A stretch of DNA of 64,000 nt from Sclerotinia nivalis (GCA_029531795.1 JAPEIS010000002.1:3038001-3102000); one strand, 5' to 3'; shown: positions 12,243 to 24,029, counted from the stretch's first letter. Made by a program: numbers and translations. Notes: a model not told the origin generated them from the sequence alone.

Positions 12243-12995
12243 TCACGCATCTTCTTCCTGCCCAATATTCATAGCATCAACGGATCGCTTCACTTGCATA
12301 TTCCTCTCCTCCCTCAGCTTTCCCAAATTCTCCATAATCGTCTGTACATGCTCTTTATACTCTCCATCTACATCTTCATCTTCATCCCCATCTTCATTTT
12401 TCACATCTCCGCTTTGGAAAATCATATCAGTATCTCCAAGTTCTTGACGAAGTGCTGATAGCAATTGTGCTGCTGCTGCCAAATCGTCGTTTTCGTCAGG
12501 GGAGTCTTCGGATTGTTCGATTTCGGATTGGATGGCTAGTTGTGCGTCTTCGTTTGAGTTTTCGTCCTCGTTTGTACTCGAGTATTTGTGCTTCTTTCCT
12601 GTTGTCATCACGTTATATTGTGTTTCCCTGTCCATATCATAAACCTCTCCCTCCCCTCCCTCATCTCCACCCTCCTCACACTCCAAATGTACTTCCTGCA
12701 CTCTCTCTCCCTCCTCATCCCTATCCCCATCTCCATTCCCATCCTCTCTCTCCTCATCATCCATTACCTCCTCACCCATCCTCATCCACGCTCTACTAGC
12801 CTTCTTCGCAAAATTCTCATTCCTCTCCTCAGCTGCTATCAAACAATCATTACAATCAGCATAGACATATATATGTTTCTTAACTAGATTTGGTGGAGGA
12901 CAAACGAGACGACCGAGTGGATAATTGAGAGCACAGGAATGAACGATCAGCGCGGTGCAGAAACAGGCGTAGTGCGTGTGGGTTGTTTTGCACAT
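12243..12995 (-). CDS. hypothetical acidic protein with Cys-rich N-terminus
   Basis: Function not recognised. The 250-residue intron-free frame starts MCKTTHTHYACFC. It has Cys spaced through the first ~55 residues (MC, CFC, HSC, LVC, CNDC), suggesting a small metal-binding or disulphide fold of the kind seen in many short fungal MC-x-Y-x-C proteins. An Asp/Glu-rich middle follows (VMDDEEREDGNGDGD), then a predicted helical segment (DDLAAAAQLLSALRQELGD) and a basic coiled-coil-like tail. Start chosen because Met-Cys openings recur in this class, and also in the next gene at 14194. Nuclear location is only a guess from composition. Confidence 0.6.
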   Translation of the reverse strand: MCKTTHTHYACFCTALIVHSCALNYPLGRLVCPPPNLVKKHIYVYADCNDCLIAAEERNENFAKKASRAWMRMGEEVMDDEEREDGNGDGDRDEEGERVQEVHLECEEGGDEGGEGEVYDMDRETQYNVMTTGKKHKYSSTNEDENSNEDAQLAIQSEIEQSEDSPDENDDLAAAAQLLSALRQELGDTDMIFQSGDVKNEDGDEDEDVDGEYKEHVQTIMENLGKLREERNMQVKRSVDAMNIGQEEDA

Positions 12996-14193
12996 TTTTT
13001 TTTCTGTGATTGGTAGTTGTGTTGGAGCGTTTTGTTTTTGGCTTTTGGGCGTTGGTGCTTGGGTTTGTCGTGTGGATATTGTGGCTGAGGTGATTCGAGA
13101 GGTCGGGAAGTATGATTGATTTATTGGCGATTATTGAATCGAAGCAGGAGAGAGAATCAAAAGCAAGACTGCAAGAAATAAAGATTAAAGGTGTGTTTTT
13201 GTTCTTGAGATTGAAAGTTCAAGATGCAACTTTGAAGATGGTGAAAAATAAAGCGAATTTATATGAGAGGAAAGGGTTTTGAGTACGGTTATGAAGAAAG
13301 GTGAATTGGGTTCAATTTCTTTTAAAAAAGCCGAGGAGCGGCTAGTGTGTAAGGGAAAGTGAATTTAGAGGGAGGAGGTTCGGATGAATACTTGGGGTGA
13401 TAATTATTGGATAATTGGACGGGTTTGTTGCTATGGGAGACATATGGATTTTGCTTTACTTTAACTTTCAACTTCAAGTGAAGCCTAAACTTCGATTGAG
13501 AATTGAACCTCATTTTAAAGGGGGGTTTAAAATTTTCGCTCGCCAAATGCTAGAGCTCCCGGATATACTTTACAATGGGTTGTGTCTTTTGACGGATTTC
13601 TTATATTTTACATTTCCAAAGGCAGCATTTAAGTTGGCTGTTGCTATGTCTTTTCACGATGATAGTGGCACATCAATGTAAGAGAAATGTCTTTGGAGAA
13701 GAGAAGTATTGGATGTAAGACGGCAGCGCTTGACCTTCTCCTAAAATTAGTACCAATGGTGTGTGTTTCGGTATTACCATCGTAACCACCACTGGCACCG
13801 AAAGCAATAATGCAAAAACAGGTCTTGAACAACTGATCAAAGCTATTCGAGATATGGACCAGATTACAGCTAGACTTTGAGTAGTTGCGAGACAACAGCA
13901 TTGTTCAGAGGTCGTGGGAAAATGTCTTCACCGGTTTAACAAAGAAGCAGATGAGCTTTTCTTTAAACATTCAAACAAGGAAATTAACACCACAGTAAAG
14001 TACAATGCTATTGTTATCTCTATAAGTATCGAAAAGTCGTTTCAGGTTGAGCCCCCCTTTTTTTCTTCTCGTCAGGGAAACTCAACAGTTTGACCCAATC
14101 TAAGCACACACACAAACGATCTATCTACATTTACAACAATTCAGGGTGAAAATTCAGACTTTTTAGCTCTGTCCGAACAAATAATCACTCAAG
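12996..14193. promoter_or_regulatory. divergent intergenic region
   Basis: 1.2 kb between two diverging Met-Cys proteins. Two short open frames (13322-13546 minus, 13415-13681 plus) overlap each other on opposite strands and neither looks like a protein. The segment 14090-14190 upstream of the next start is pyrimidine- and A-rich, as expected for a 5' UTR. No RNA gene seen. Confidence 0.4.
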
Positions 14194-15957
14194 ATGTGTT
14201 TCGCAAACCGATCGTTTTGCAAGGGATGCCGCAAAGAAACCATCAAGTACGTTTCCAAATGCGATCAATACCCCGAGGTCACCACGGAAACTACCACGCA
14301 CGCCATTCGAGGACGACATCGTCGAATCAGAGCCTGCAAGGATTGCAAGCGTAAGGAAACACAACGAGCCGAGGAAGAATCACGAAACATCGCTGTTCAT
14401 CATGGACAAGCCAAGGCAATCCTCGAATGGATGCGATTGGAACGGCCACTTCCATTGACTGATGAGGTGATTGCTGATAAGTATTCTAAACTTTTCCATG
14501 ATCGTGAGAGGCTTCATCCTTATTGTGTCGGGTTTACTAACATGCATGAAGGATTGATTGCAGAGCGCAAAGAATATCTCGCGACCCGTGCCGACCAAAT
14601 TGCGAAAGAATACTTGAAAGTCAAAGGAGTATTGAGTAAAGAAGCCGAAGGAGCAGTCTTGATGATTGTTAACGAGGAAAAGATGATGGATGAAGCTTTC
14701 AAGAGACAAGCCGAAATCGATTCTGGTGTCAGAACCATGACCGAGTCGGACAAAGGATTCTCCCTCCACGAAATCGGCAAGGCGGAAAGCTATCAACATG
14801 CCATGGATTTGATTATGGACGCACAAGAAACAGTCGCACAAGAAACAGTCGGACCAAAATTTGCAGAGTGGGCCGGAAACATTCCAGATCAATTCATCAC
14901 CGAAGATAGAGTCCGTAGAGAGATCAATGGGTTTCTCGATGTCTTGGTCCTGGAAGGATCCGATGAGACCATCGATGAATTCCGCGGCGAGGTCATCCGT
15001 CTGAACGTTCTCGACGAAGAGACCTTCGACTTCGACCCTAACGCCCGCGTCTTGCAAGGTGATACTCCCGCTTGGATCGCAGTAAATATGCCCGAACGCA
15101 TCACGTTCCGCGAGTGGGTGGACGAGTGCGAGAACACGTTGGGACGAATCAGGCCACTTTTTCAACGCTGGTATCGTCTTATTGATGATTATCGAGCCTA
15201 CTTGGCACAGATAGCCTCAGCACAACACACGCTCTTCAACGTCACACGAAACACCATCGCCGCACGCACGTTCCGGGCTCTCACAGGCAGACCCGAAACA
15301 CGCCCAAGGGCACCATCGATCAATTCTCCCCCCAGGTACGGAATTATCTGGGTCCTCGAGGGATCTGAGACCGAGGGATCTGATGATTCTCTCGACGATG
15401 AACTCAGTGGAGCGGACATTCGCATCACACCAATCAGAGAAAGACTTGAGGAATCCATCGCAGGACTCGAATCTTTGCTTTATATATCTAATACCCTCAT
15501 GCGGAATCTTCCCGATCTATTCTTCCGTTCCGTAACAGCATCTCTCATCCCGCCAATCCGCCTCTTAAACAGACAAATAGAAAGCAATACCTGGCCCACA
15601 GAAGACGAATGGAGGATGATTCAACGAAACACGGAAAGCGCCTTGGAGGCACTTGGCGAATTGAACGCCGAACTAAATGTCAGAGTTAGGAGAGCACTCG
15701 AGGAGGAACTGGAACGAGAACGGGAACGAGAACGCCAAGGCCGGAACGAACCAGAACCAGGAATTGAACCCTTTTTCTTTGATCTCACACCTATGCAGGT
15801 TGTGGCCCTCGAACGGGAACCCGAAAACATTGCCTATGCTCGCCGCGCCATCATAGGTCTTTCACCACCACCTCAAGAATTTGATTGGCAGGAAGAAGAT
15901 GGGGATGTTTGGAATGGTGAGTTATTTGAAGAAGATGATGATGATGAGGTGTCTTGA
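14194..15957 (+). CDS. hypothetical 587-residue protein with N-terminal Cys motif
   Basis: Function not recognised. It is intron-free and begins MCFANRSFCKGCRKETIKYVSKC, with a second pair CKDCK near residue 49. These Cys could bind zinc (C-x2-C ... C ... C-x2-C). The rest is mostly helical and charged. There is a repeated run AQETVAQETVGP near residue 210, an acidic patch (GSETEGSDDSLDDELSG), an Arg/Glu coiled-coil segment (EELERERERERQG) near residue 510 and an acidic tail ending EEDDDDEVS. No catalytic motif is visible. The length without stops and the normal codon use support a real gene, probably lineage-restricted. Confidence 0.7.
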   Translation: MCFANRSFCKGCRKETIKYVSKCDQYPEVTTETTTHAIRGRHRRIRACKDCKRKETQRAEEESRNIAVHHGQAKAILEWMRLERPLPLTDEVIADKYSKLFHDRERLHPYCVGFTNMHEGLIAERKEYLATRADQIAKEYLKVKGVLSKEAEGAVLMIVNEEKMMDEAFKRQAEIDSGVRTMTESDKGFSLHEIGKAESYQHAMDLIMDAQETVAQETVGPKFAEWAGNIPDQFITEDRVRREINGFLDVLVLEGSDETIDEFRGEVIRLNVLDEETFDFDPNARVLQGDTPAWIAVNMPERITFREWVDECENTLGRIRPLFQRWYRLIDDYRAYLAQIASAQHTLFNVTRNTIAARTFRALTGRPETRPRAPSINSPPRYGIIWVLEGSETEGSDDSLDDELSGADIRITPIRERLEESIAGLESLLYISNTLMRNLPDLFFRSVTASLIPPIRLLNRQIESNTWPTEDEWRMIQRNTESALEALGELNAELNVRVRRALEEELERERERERQGRNEPEPGIEPFFFDLTPMQVVALEREPENIAYARRAIIGLSPPPQEFDWQEEDGDVWNGELFEEDDDDEVS

Positions 15958-17229
15958 GCTTCTGTTTGTCTATTTCTTTCACTCTTATTGTTATTGTTTT
16001 CTCTTGAAAGGGTTGAAACGGGCTATGAGATATGAAAATTGCTAAAAGTTTTTGTTCTTTTTAGTACGATCTATGATTAAGAATCATGAAATATGAAAGG
16101 AAAGCAGAAATGCTTTGTTGGAATTTGGATTTAGATAGCATCTACGGAAACATATGAATAACACAAAAAATTAAAATAATGAAAAAGACTACCATGCTAA
16201 ATGAGATGTGAAATAACAAACCCAATAAGCCCTGTGAATGAACTATTTACCTACCCATATAAACACAATCCCCCTTTCTCCCCGAAATGAAGAAGCTAAC
16301 GCCAAAATACTATGAAACTCACAGATGTTCGTCCAACTAAGTCACAATCAGTCGTTGCTTCATGAATGTCGAAGGAATTGCTACCCAGCCGTTGATTCCG
16401 AAGAGAATCATCCCCAAACCATCAGTCTCCTCATCCAAATCCCAATGATACTATCACATTACGATAGAAATAAGATGATGCAGTGAGGATATCTAGACTG
16501 GAGAAAAAATAGACAATAGCTGTGGAATAGCAATGAAAAAGCTCCCCCTAGAGTATTTGATAGCCGGTATTAAAGTTTTGGTGCTTGAGATGTCATCTTC
16601 GACTTCACCTTCCCCTTTAATTTAGACGATGATAATATAAACTTCGTAACTGGATAGCATATTTTTTTTTCATCCATTATATACTTTCACTTTAAACTCA
16701 CTTCAATTTCAAAGTATTATCTACCATACCTCAATTGACATAAATGAATGAATGCCATTGGCCAAAAGTGAGTTTCGCCCAATATACCTACCTACTACCT
16801 ACTTACCAGGTAGTAATTTTTTGACAGCTCGGCCTTCGCGCCTTCATTTTATTTTCAACACATGGCCAACTCAACTCAAAATAGTATGCGTGCAAAGTAC
16901 CTCAAATACGATGTATATCTATTTCCACATGAGACTCAATTCATATTTGAAGATTCCCTCAGAAAAATAAGCCCTGGAGTCTGACTACATTAAACGCGGA
17001 CCAGTTGTCTACTTAACTCCCTTCATCACCCTAAGGAACTTCACCCCAGGACTGTGGTATTCATCTCTTTTGTACGAAACAGGAAAATCACAGGTATGTA
17101 CGACCATCAAGCCGCCACTCATGAATTTTCCTGTGAATTTTCTACCTCAAAACTAACATCAATAGTTCAAACCACATCTTCATCCCCAGCTTTCCTCACC
17201 TCTCCAGCACCACCAACTTCAACCAAAAA
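15958..17229. other. intergenic, no gene seen
   Basis: 1.27 kb of AT-rich sequence with several CTACCTA-type motifs near 16788-16812 and a T9 run at 16663. A 72-codon plus frame at 16752 shows no protein character. Confidence 0.45.
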
Positions 17230-17934
17230 ATGACAACCCCCACTCCCTCAAACCCCTTCCCCCCTCCCTCTAGTCCTCCCCAATTCCAACCCATGGACAA
17301 CGACTTCACCTACTACGAAAGCTGTCCCCTCTGCGGCGCCAATAAATCCGCCATAAACAAAAATATCGCCTCCCTAGAACAACGAATCCATCAACTGGAA
17401 TCCGAGCGCACAGCCCTCTCACAGGAAACTAATTCATTACTATCGCAAATAGCCGAACTAAGACGACAATCCCAGTCCACATCCTTACCCACATCCGTAT
17501 CTACATCCGCATCCGCATCCAAGTCTTCATCTCCATTTACTCACCCACCAAACCCGCCATTTCACAATATCAAACCCATGTCTCCAGCAACTGTTAGTGC
17601 GGTGTTTGAACATATGGCAGTCCCCGGAGAAAGTTCATATGTTTCGATTGAGGGGTTTAAATATATGGCAGTCCCCGAAGAAAGCACACATATTTCGAAT
17701 GAGGGATTTGAAAATCGGGGGATGGAAGGGGATATAGAGGGGAGGGAAGAGAGGGTGGGATGGAAGAGGGTGGAGAGGACGTTGTATATTAATGGGATGC
17801 AGATGCAGAGGATTGTTAAGAGGAGGGATGAGAGGAAAAGGCTTAAGGAGAAGGTGAGGAGGTCGGAGAGGGATGAGTGGGATGAGTGGGATGAGGGGGA
17901 TGAGGGGGATGAGGGGGTTGAGAAAGGTGGATGA
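17230..17934 (+). CDS. hypothetical coiled-coil protein with internal 17-residue repeat
   Basis: Function not recognised. 234 residues, intron-free, preceded by an A-rich context at the start. A Pro-rich N-terminus is followed by one C-x2-C pair (CPLCGANKS). A clear coiled coil comes next (IASLEQRIHQLESERTALS, SLLSQIAELRRQ), then a Ser/Thr stretch. Two tandem 17-residue units follow (HMAVPGESSYVSIEGFK and YMAVPEESTHISNEGFE, 51 bp each at 17611-17661 and 17662-17712). The C-terminus is basic then acidic, with a DEWDEWDEGDEGDEG run. The low-complexity end and lack of homology make a young or fast-evolving gene likely. Confidence 0.5.
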   Translation: MTTPTPSNPFPPPSSPPQFQPMDNDFTYYESCPLCGANKSAINKNIASLEQRIHQLESERTALSQETNSLLSQIAELRRQSQSTSLPTSVSTSASASKSSSPFTHPPNPPFHNIKPMSPATVSAVFEHMAVPGESSYVSIEGFKYMAVPEESTHISNEGFENRGMEGDIEGREERVGWKRVERTLYINGMQMQRIVKRRDERKRLKEKVRRSERDEWDEWDEGDEGDEGVEKGG

Positions 17935-20032
17935 TGTGAGGCGAATGGAGGGTGGAAGGGAGATGTATGGCGATAGGATATGTGTTGGAGCTTTGGGAAG
18001 CGGTGGTTGAATGGTTGAGCTGGGTGGTTGCTGATGGTAGAAATTATAGGTGAATGGAAGGTATATATATACACCGTCTAGTGAAGTGCAGAGAGTTTAT
18101 AGACATGCAGGTATTGATGAGGAAGAGAATGGAGCTAATTCAGCTACTAGTGAATATTTGCTAGATGCGGTAGGCAAATGCAATGACTGAGGAAAAGGAA
18201 ACATATCCCAATCTCCCTAGTAGGTATCGGTATCTCATCGTTTCGACCCCCAAAAACAGGCGGATAGGATTAGCTGCTTAAATAAATGTATAGATGTAAC
18301 ATGAATATAGAGCTTCTTCTTCGTCATACATATCCATATGACCACAACAGCTCACTGTGTGCACCTATTATAACTTTCATAGCATCCAACACTTCACACC
18401 CATAGCTCCCAATTTCTAGCTCTCAGCTCAGAGCACATCTGTACCCTCATTCTTACCACTCCCTAATACCCATCCTACCTACCTACCAGTCATTCCCCCA
18501 ATTCATCATCCCTCACAATTCACCAACTTCCACAAATTCCCTATAACAAGAATCCTAATCCCCAATATCAAGATATGACATACAACCGAACCCTCCCCCC
18601 CAAATCCAAATTCCCGCCAATAATCTTCCTATTCTCACCCACAACCTCAATCCTTCACTTTCCACTTCACGCTTCACTTCACGCTTCACTTTCCAAGAAT
18701 TTTAGCCAAATCATTCGTGAACTCACAAATCACCTTTAAGTTTCAAGTTTCAACTTCCAAGTTCTCGCTTGATCAGATTTAATTTCTCGTCTTTCCTCCA
18801 TTTCCTCTTTTTATTCCCTCTTCTTTATTCCTCTCCTCTTAACACAACAACAGTAGCACATATCAACATATCAAAAATCGCAAGCAAGCAAGCAAGCAAA
18901 TAAGCTCAGTAACAAGCGACTATCATCTGAGATACTTGGTTGTTTTCGAGATCAGTACTAGGTATATTCATAAGATTCTCTGTGATAAATATGATAAATA
19001 TGATAAATATGCGGAAATGATGTATATATCGCGTTTTAGATATAAGTGAGAACCTTGAAGGAAGTTAATTATCTGTAGATAAATTCAAAGAGGTTTTGTA
19101 GTCGATGTTAACATCAACACGTTAGCTGAATCATACTTAGCCGACTTGTCGGGTTGTGATTTTTGAAGTCTGGGATTTTTATCCAATGGAGCAGCCAATG
19201 AGTTTCCTGTGCTCTAAAAAAAATCATTCATACCCAGTATGCGTTTTATTTTTCGAACCGATGGCAGACTAGAACCAAAGCTTTTGAAATGATCCCCAGC
19301 AAGATCCCCACAATCCCCCTTTTAAATCCCATCATCCCATCTTGCAATCAAAATGTACCTACCTAGTATCTCTCACTCATACATAGCCGCGCGAATATAA
19401 TACTCCCTCCTATACGTTCTCGACTTCTACTTCTCAAGGAATTTGATCGTGATGAGTATGACTCATAAGTCTTACGACTAATAAGATTGCAGTCCTGAAG
19501 CTGGAGAGTTGATCTCCAAAGCGAATATCGAGGATGAGGAGGCTTCGGGTATATAATGGGATGGTAATGTATAGCGTGATTAGTGCATTGCTTTGGTTGG
19601 TAGAGCGAGTAATCCTAACCAGAACATTCCTTAATCATGAGTTAATCTTCCACGTAATTTCTTAGTGTTGGGTTCTCTCCGGTTTCGAATTGCGTGGACA
19701 CGCGGATCAACTTTTGCATACCAGCACCGAGTGGATAGAAGGATGTTTGTTGCGGATTAATATGGTGTGGTAATGTCGATAGTGACTCGAAGGAACAGTA
19801 TGTATGGTATGAAATCTGGAGATATTAGGTAGCCAGCATACAAAAGCCTCCTCATCTCCAAATCACACAAAAATAACTGCCAATATAAGATGCCTGATGG
19901 CTGTGAGAAAAAAGTAACTTAAAATTGACTGGGTATAAGTGTTGTTAAAACGCTAAGTATCATGCATGTTGTTGAAATGCTAAGAATTAAAAAAAGAGCC
20001 ATCTCCCCCTTTCCCATCCACCCATCCCCTCC
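17935..20032. other. 2.1-kb gene-free region with simple repeats
   Basis: No gene seen. It contains short tandem runs: cacttcacgcttcacttcacg around 18660-18695, (AAGC)n at 18883-18900 and (GATAAATAT)3 at 18983-19010. A strongly pyrimidine-rich block at 18780-18842 is followed by an A/C-rich leader and looks like a transcription start region without an ORF behind it (see findings). Confidence 0.4.
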
Positions 20033-21831
20033 TCACAGCAACCAATCCAAAAACCTTCCCCACGCAGTCGTAGGAACCGGTTCCACAGGAGCACAACTAG
20101 CATCGAATCTACCCGAGAAAAGATCCACATCTTTTGATCTCGAAACGCTTGTCCTCTTGAAAATTTTCCAAAAGACATAAGGAACAATATAAATGACGAT
20201 TCCGATATAACTCGCTATGAAATTTGCCGTGTTCCAATTACCCTTGACGAATACGCCGAAACCGGAGAATATTACTATGATTCCCGAGCCGATGGCACCG
20301 ACATATGCGGCGAGGGGTTGGCAGCGTCCTTTAAAGGGGAGGTTGTCGCGGTTGACACCTTGTGCGAGACAAGCGTGGTGGTAGCGGATATAGCAAATGC
20401 AGAGGGTCATCCAGGCGAGGAGACCAGCGACGGTGCTAAGATTTAATAACCATGTGAAAGCTTGGGCTGCTCCTCCTGAGCCAAGACTTAGATAGGCTAG
20501 AGGACCAAAAGCGAAAGAGACGAGGACGGCATAGTATGGTACACCCCAGCGATTTACCTTGGCGAAACATTGAGGGGCCTGTCGATCTACTGCCATGGCT
20601 ACAATCATTCTTGCACCAATGTAACAATAGCTGTTTCCGGCGGACCAGGCGGAGGTAAGGATACAGGCGTTGATTATGGATGGGAGGACGGAGATGCCGG
20701 AGTTCTTGATGGCGATGACGAAGGGTGAGGAATTTGCGTTACCGCTTCCACTGACAAGACCGGGATCGTTAGATGGAATGATCATTCCAATGAGGAGCGT
20801 ACCGAGGACGTAGAAAAATAGGATTCGATAGGTAACACGCTTGACTGCTTTTGGGATGGATTTATGTGGATTCACAGTTTCGGCGGCGGCGACAACGACA
20901 GTCTCAACACCAATGTATGAGAAACTGGCGTTGATGAACGCACTGAAAAATGCGAGGAAGTTACCAGTATTCCCTGTAATACCATCGAAGGGAACGAATG
21001 GACCCGGATCCTTCCAATATCTAAATCCGATACTCTCGTGATTGGGCGCTCCTCCGGCTGTGATAACCAGAGAAACAATAATCAAGACCAGGAAACAAAG
21101 GATTTTGATAGATGCAGTGATGACTTCGGCTTCACCATAGAATTTGACGTTTGCCATGTTGATGAGGAAGATGGCAACTAGTCCGATGGTAATTACGACG
21201 GCGGGTGTGATATCTGTCCAGTAAGATACTATGATAGCGGCGGCTGAAACTTCTGAGGCGATTGCAATAGTGTAACAATAACCGTAAGAGATAGCAAGAG
21301 TAAAACCGAGAGCAGGATCAACGAATCGAGTAGCGAAATGAGGGAAAGATCCAGCGGTTGGGAACTGAGAATGTAAGTTTAAGTCTGGTGATCAGGTGAT
21401 TAATTTGTGTCAACTTACCAGAGTGGCCAATTCTCCAATTGACTCCATCACACACCAGAGAAGAAGACCGACAACACTATAAGCCCTATAATTTGTTAAT
21501 ACCAAATCATTTCCATGAAACCTCAACTGAGTAAGCTTTCGACTTACAATAGTAAACCCAAAGGTCCAGCATTGGCTAAAGCTGCACCAGTACCGATAAA
21601 AAGACCTGTGCCAATACCACCACCAAAACCAATAAAGGTAACATGTCTCGCCTTCAACCTACGCTGAGTATGTCCCACACCACCCACACCATAAACCGCA
21701 TCGAGATGACCAGAAGCCGAATGAACGACCTCTCCATTAGCAATATCTAGTTTCCCCGGCCCATCCAAAGAGGATTGGGAGGGCGATCCATGGATGGCCA
21801 AATCTTGTGAAGTGTAAGTCTTGTTCGACAT
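20033..21831 (-). CDS. amino-acid permease, YAT/AAT family (APC superfamily)
   Basis: Plasma-membrane proton-coupled amino-acid uptake transporter with about twelve TM helices. Exons 21548-21831, 21419-21485 and 20033-21364 (introns 62 and 54 bp) encode 560 residues. Helix 1 carries the family signature GFGGGIGTGLFIGTGAAL. Other landmarks are LWCVMESIGELATLFPTAGSFPHFATRF across junction 2, FINASFSYIGVETVVVAAAETVNPHKSIPKAVKRV (helix 6 and following loop) and SAWSAGNSYCYIGARMIVAMA (helix 8). The signature loop and overall pattern match yeast-type permeases such as Dip5 or Gap1; substrate cannot be assigned by eye. The N-terminal cytosolic tail is about 65 residues. Confidence 0.92.
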
Positions 21832-22623
21832 GGTGGATACTTTGAATGCAGCTAAGATTCAATTCTCTATTCACCAATACGATATAGACAACCCCAGAAT
21901 GGATGTTGTTGTGGAATAATGAAGAAAAAGTGAAGAAACCCCATTGCGTCTGGATTACCAGACATTTTTATTCCTTGCTGAATAAAAATTCTCCATCCCT
22001 GAAGGAGCACGCCATCATTAAGATAGTTGTCGAATGTGAGAGAGAAATCCCTAGGTATAACCTAGACATCGGGGAACATCCTGTTCTTTTGTTAGTTGCC
22101 ACAAAAAATTGAAATTCTCATGTAATTTTTTCATGTTAGGTTGAAAGCACAGAGGAAAAAGGCAACGGTAAGCATTCAGGGGTTTAGCTTGGCTAAGCTT
22201 AGTACTGGAGGTTCGCTCGCCCAAAAGATGATTTTATGTGTGGGAAATCTTCGGCAATTCGAAAGAAGATTGGGTCAAATTTTACCGATCTTTTTCTTGC
22301 TTTACCCGTTGAACCCTTGCCACTTGTGTTATCGGTGCGCTTCTATTCCGGATTCCTGGAGGACCATCCAAATCATCATTTTAAATCCTCTTATTCGTTC
22401 AAATGAGCCACTTGTCCCACCAAAATCCACCATTGAGTCCCTCTACGCGTCTTCTGGTGGAGTCATGGACACATGGTGGGTGGACTGTCATAAAGAAGCA
22501 ACCTCAAAGTCTAAGCTTTTCGTTCGTGAGAATCTTCAACTGTGACGTGAACAGCTTTGCAAAAATAAAAGATGTTCAGAGATGAAAAAGGTTATCAGTT
22601 GAGGTGGACCTCAACTCGCAGAA
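21832..22623. promoter_or_regulatory. permease upstream region
   Basis: 792 bp containing the permease promoter on the left and the 3' flank of the tRNA on the right. An open frame of 134 codons (22141-22545, plus) begins at a TTG and has no family features, so I do not call it. Confidence 0.4.
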
Positions 22624-22729
22624 TGCGGCTTCTGTGGATCGAACACAGTGCCTCCAGATAAACAGATGGATCTGTTAAGGATCTGAAGTTAACTTCAGTC
22701 TGGCGCTCTCCCAAGTGAGCTAAAGCCGC
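22624..22729 (-). tRNA. tRNA-Phe(GAA): tRNA-Phe (anticodon GAA) with 33-nt intron
   Basis: On the minus strand the sequence folds as a full cloverleaf. The acceptor stem GCGGCTT pairs with AAGCCGC, and the discriminator A is at 22624. The D-arm is GCTC/GAGC and the anticodon stem CCAGA/TCTGG with loop CTGAAG..A. The T-arm is CTGTG-TTCGATC-CACAG. An intron of 33 nt follows position 37 (the G after GAA), the standard place for nuclear tRNA introns. It contains CTTCAG, complementary to loop bases CTGAAG, as expected for intron-anticodon pairing. The mature form is 73 nt without CCA. Confidence 0.97.
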
Positions 22730-23125
22730 TGTGAGATTTGTGTTGTTTGATGCAGGGATAGATATAATGACCGAATATATTGAAAGTTATTCAGCGAAGA
22801 ATTTAAGCTTCAGTATCATTTTTGGTTCCCCAAGAGAGCGTCCGACTCTCGTCATGACCAACAAGTGGCCGTTGTTCTTTTTTATTTCAAGCACTGAGCA
22901 CACAACCATGATTAAAGGTTATAAAGGTATCGATCAATATCAAGAACATATCATGATGCAACGATGCCACTTGGGTTGAAGAATGAGAACCGGTTGACCT
23001 TGCAACCCTCTAAGTAATTTATATTCAACCGCCGATAGCTAACCTTAAAAACCAATACTAATGTCCACCTCTATTTATTATCCAGTCGCTAGGTATCTGT
23101 AATGCCATAAAGAAATGCGTCTTGT
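22730..23125. other. intergenic between tRNA-Phe and cystinosin gene
   Basis: About 400 bp, AT-rich. It holds the tRNA 5' flank and the 3' flank of the cystinosin gene. No further feature seen. Confidence 0.5.
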
Positions 23126-24029
23126 CTAGTCAATTCTCTGCTCCCTATCCGGCTCAAGCAGAGGGTCTTCTTCATTGAATGGTATATCACGCCCATTCCC
23201 TTTGTACAAAACATAATGCTGAACAATGAAAATAACATCGAAGAAGATGCTCACATTGCCCAGCATTAGCTTTACTGGGTTGCCTGCTATTCCTGACCAA
23301 TCTCCCTGTAAATAACTATCAATTCCTAACTGTAAAATCGATAGAACTCCTCCTGAGAAGTCGAGTAATATTCCTCCTATTGCCCAACCAGTCGTGGATC
23401 GATTACGATAATTCGTGAGAATTTGAGGCATATATTTAACCGTCGTGATAATGAGCTTGACGTATGATATGACATAAACCTGTGAAGACGGTATTAGCAC
23501 AAATGTAACAAGATTATGCAGTCTGATTCCAACGTACCACGTCGATCCATGCCCACCCTGTTACAACATCTTCATCCTTTCGCGCAAGGACAATAGTCAC
23601 AGAAGTCGCAACCCCAGCAATACATGCTACGGCCAAACCCAAGATCGATTTGCTAATTCTCGAGCCAGGACCTCTTTTACCACGTTTATCGAATTTCCAG
23701 ATGGATAGATGATATTGCGACATTATGATACAGCACACAAAGAGCGCGTGGGCAGCGAAAGCGAGATCATTGAACTGAACAGTTGGAGTATGGCCATTAT
23801 TTCGTAGAGCATATTCACGTCTGATTTCCGGCGCGTAAAGGAATGAGACTGTAAATACAAAGTATGCAGCAAAGCCTATGACGTTGAGGAAAGGGAAATC
23901 GATTGCTGCCCCAGATGTAGATTTGCGCTTAAAGTTCAAGATTGGTTGGGGATAGAAAGAAAAGGACCAACATGTTGTGTATATCCAACCGAACAAATAG
24001 GAAAGAAACTGAAGGAATGAAGTTGTCAT
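23126..24029 (-). CDS. ERS1: cystinosin / Ers1-like PQ-loop lysosomal (vacuolar) cystine transporter
   Basis: PQ-loop membrane protein; cystinosin exports cystine from the lysosome or vacuole with protons. Exons 23538-24029 and 23126-23479 give 281 residues. The 58-bp intron 23480-23537 has donor GTACGT and acceptor CACAG. Both PQ loops are visible: [16 protein letters not shown] near residue 27 and [17 protein letters not shown] after the junction. About seven hydrophobic segments follow the expected order. The [13 protein letters not shown] run across the splice is typical of cystinosins. The acidic tail ([11 protein letters not shown]) contains a dileucine-like ExxPLL vacuolar sorting motif. 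Confidence 0.92.

Noticed and set aside
14380..15165. Long minus-strand frame opposite the 14194 gene
   Set aside because: Antisense shadow of a well-supported gene; no domain.
22141..22545. 134-codon gene between permease and tRNA
   Set aside because: It begins at TTG rather than ATG, and has no domain or codon bias.
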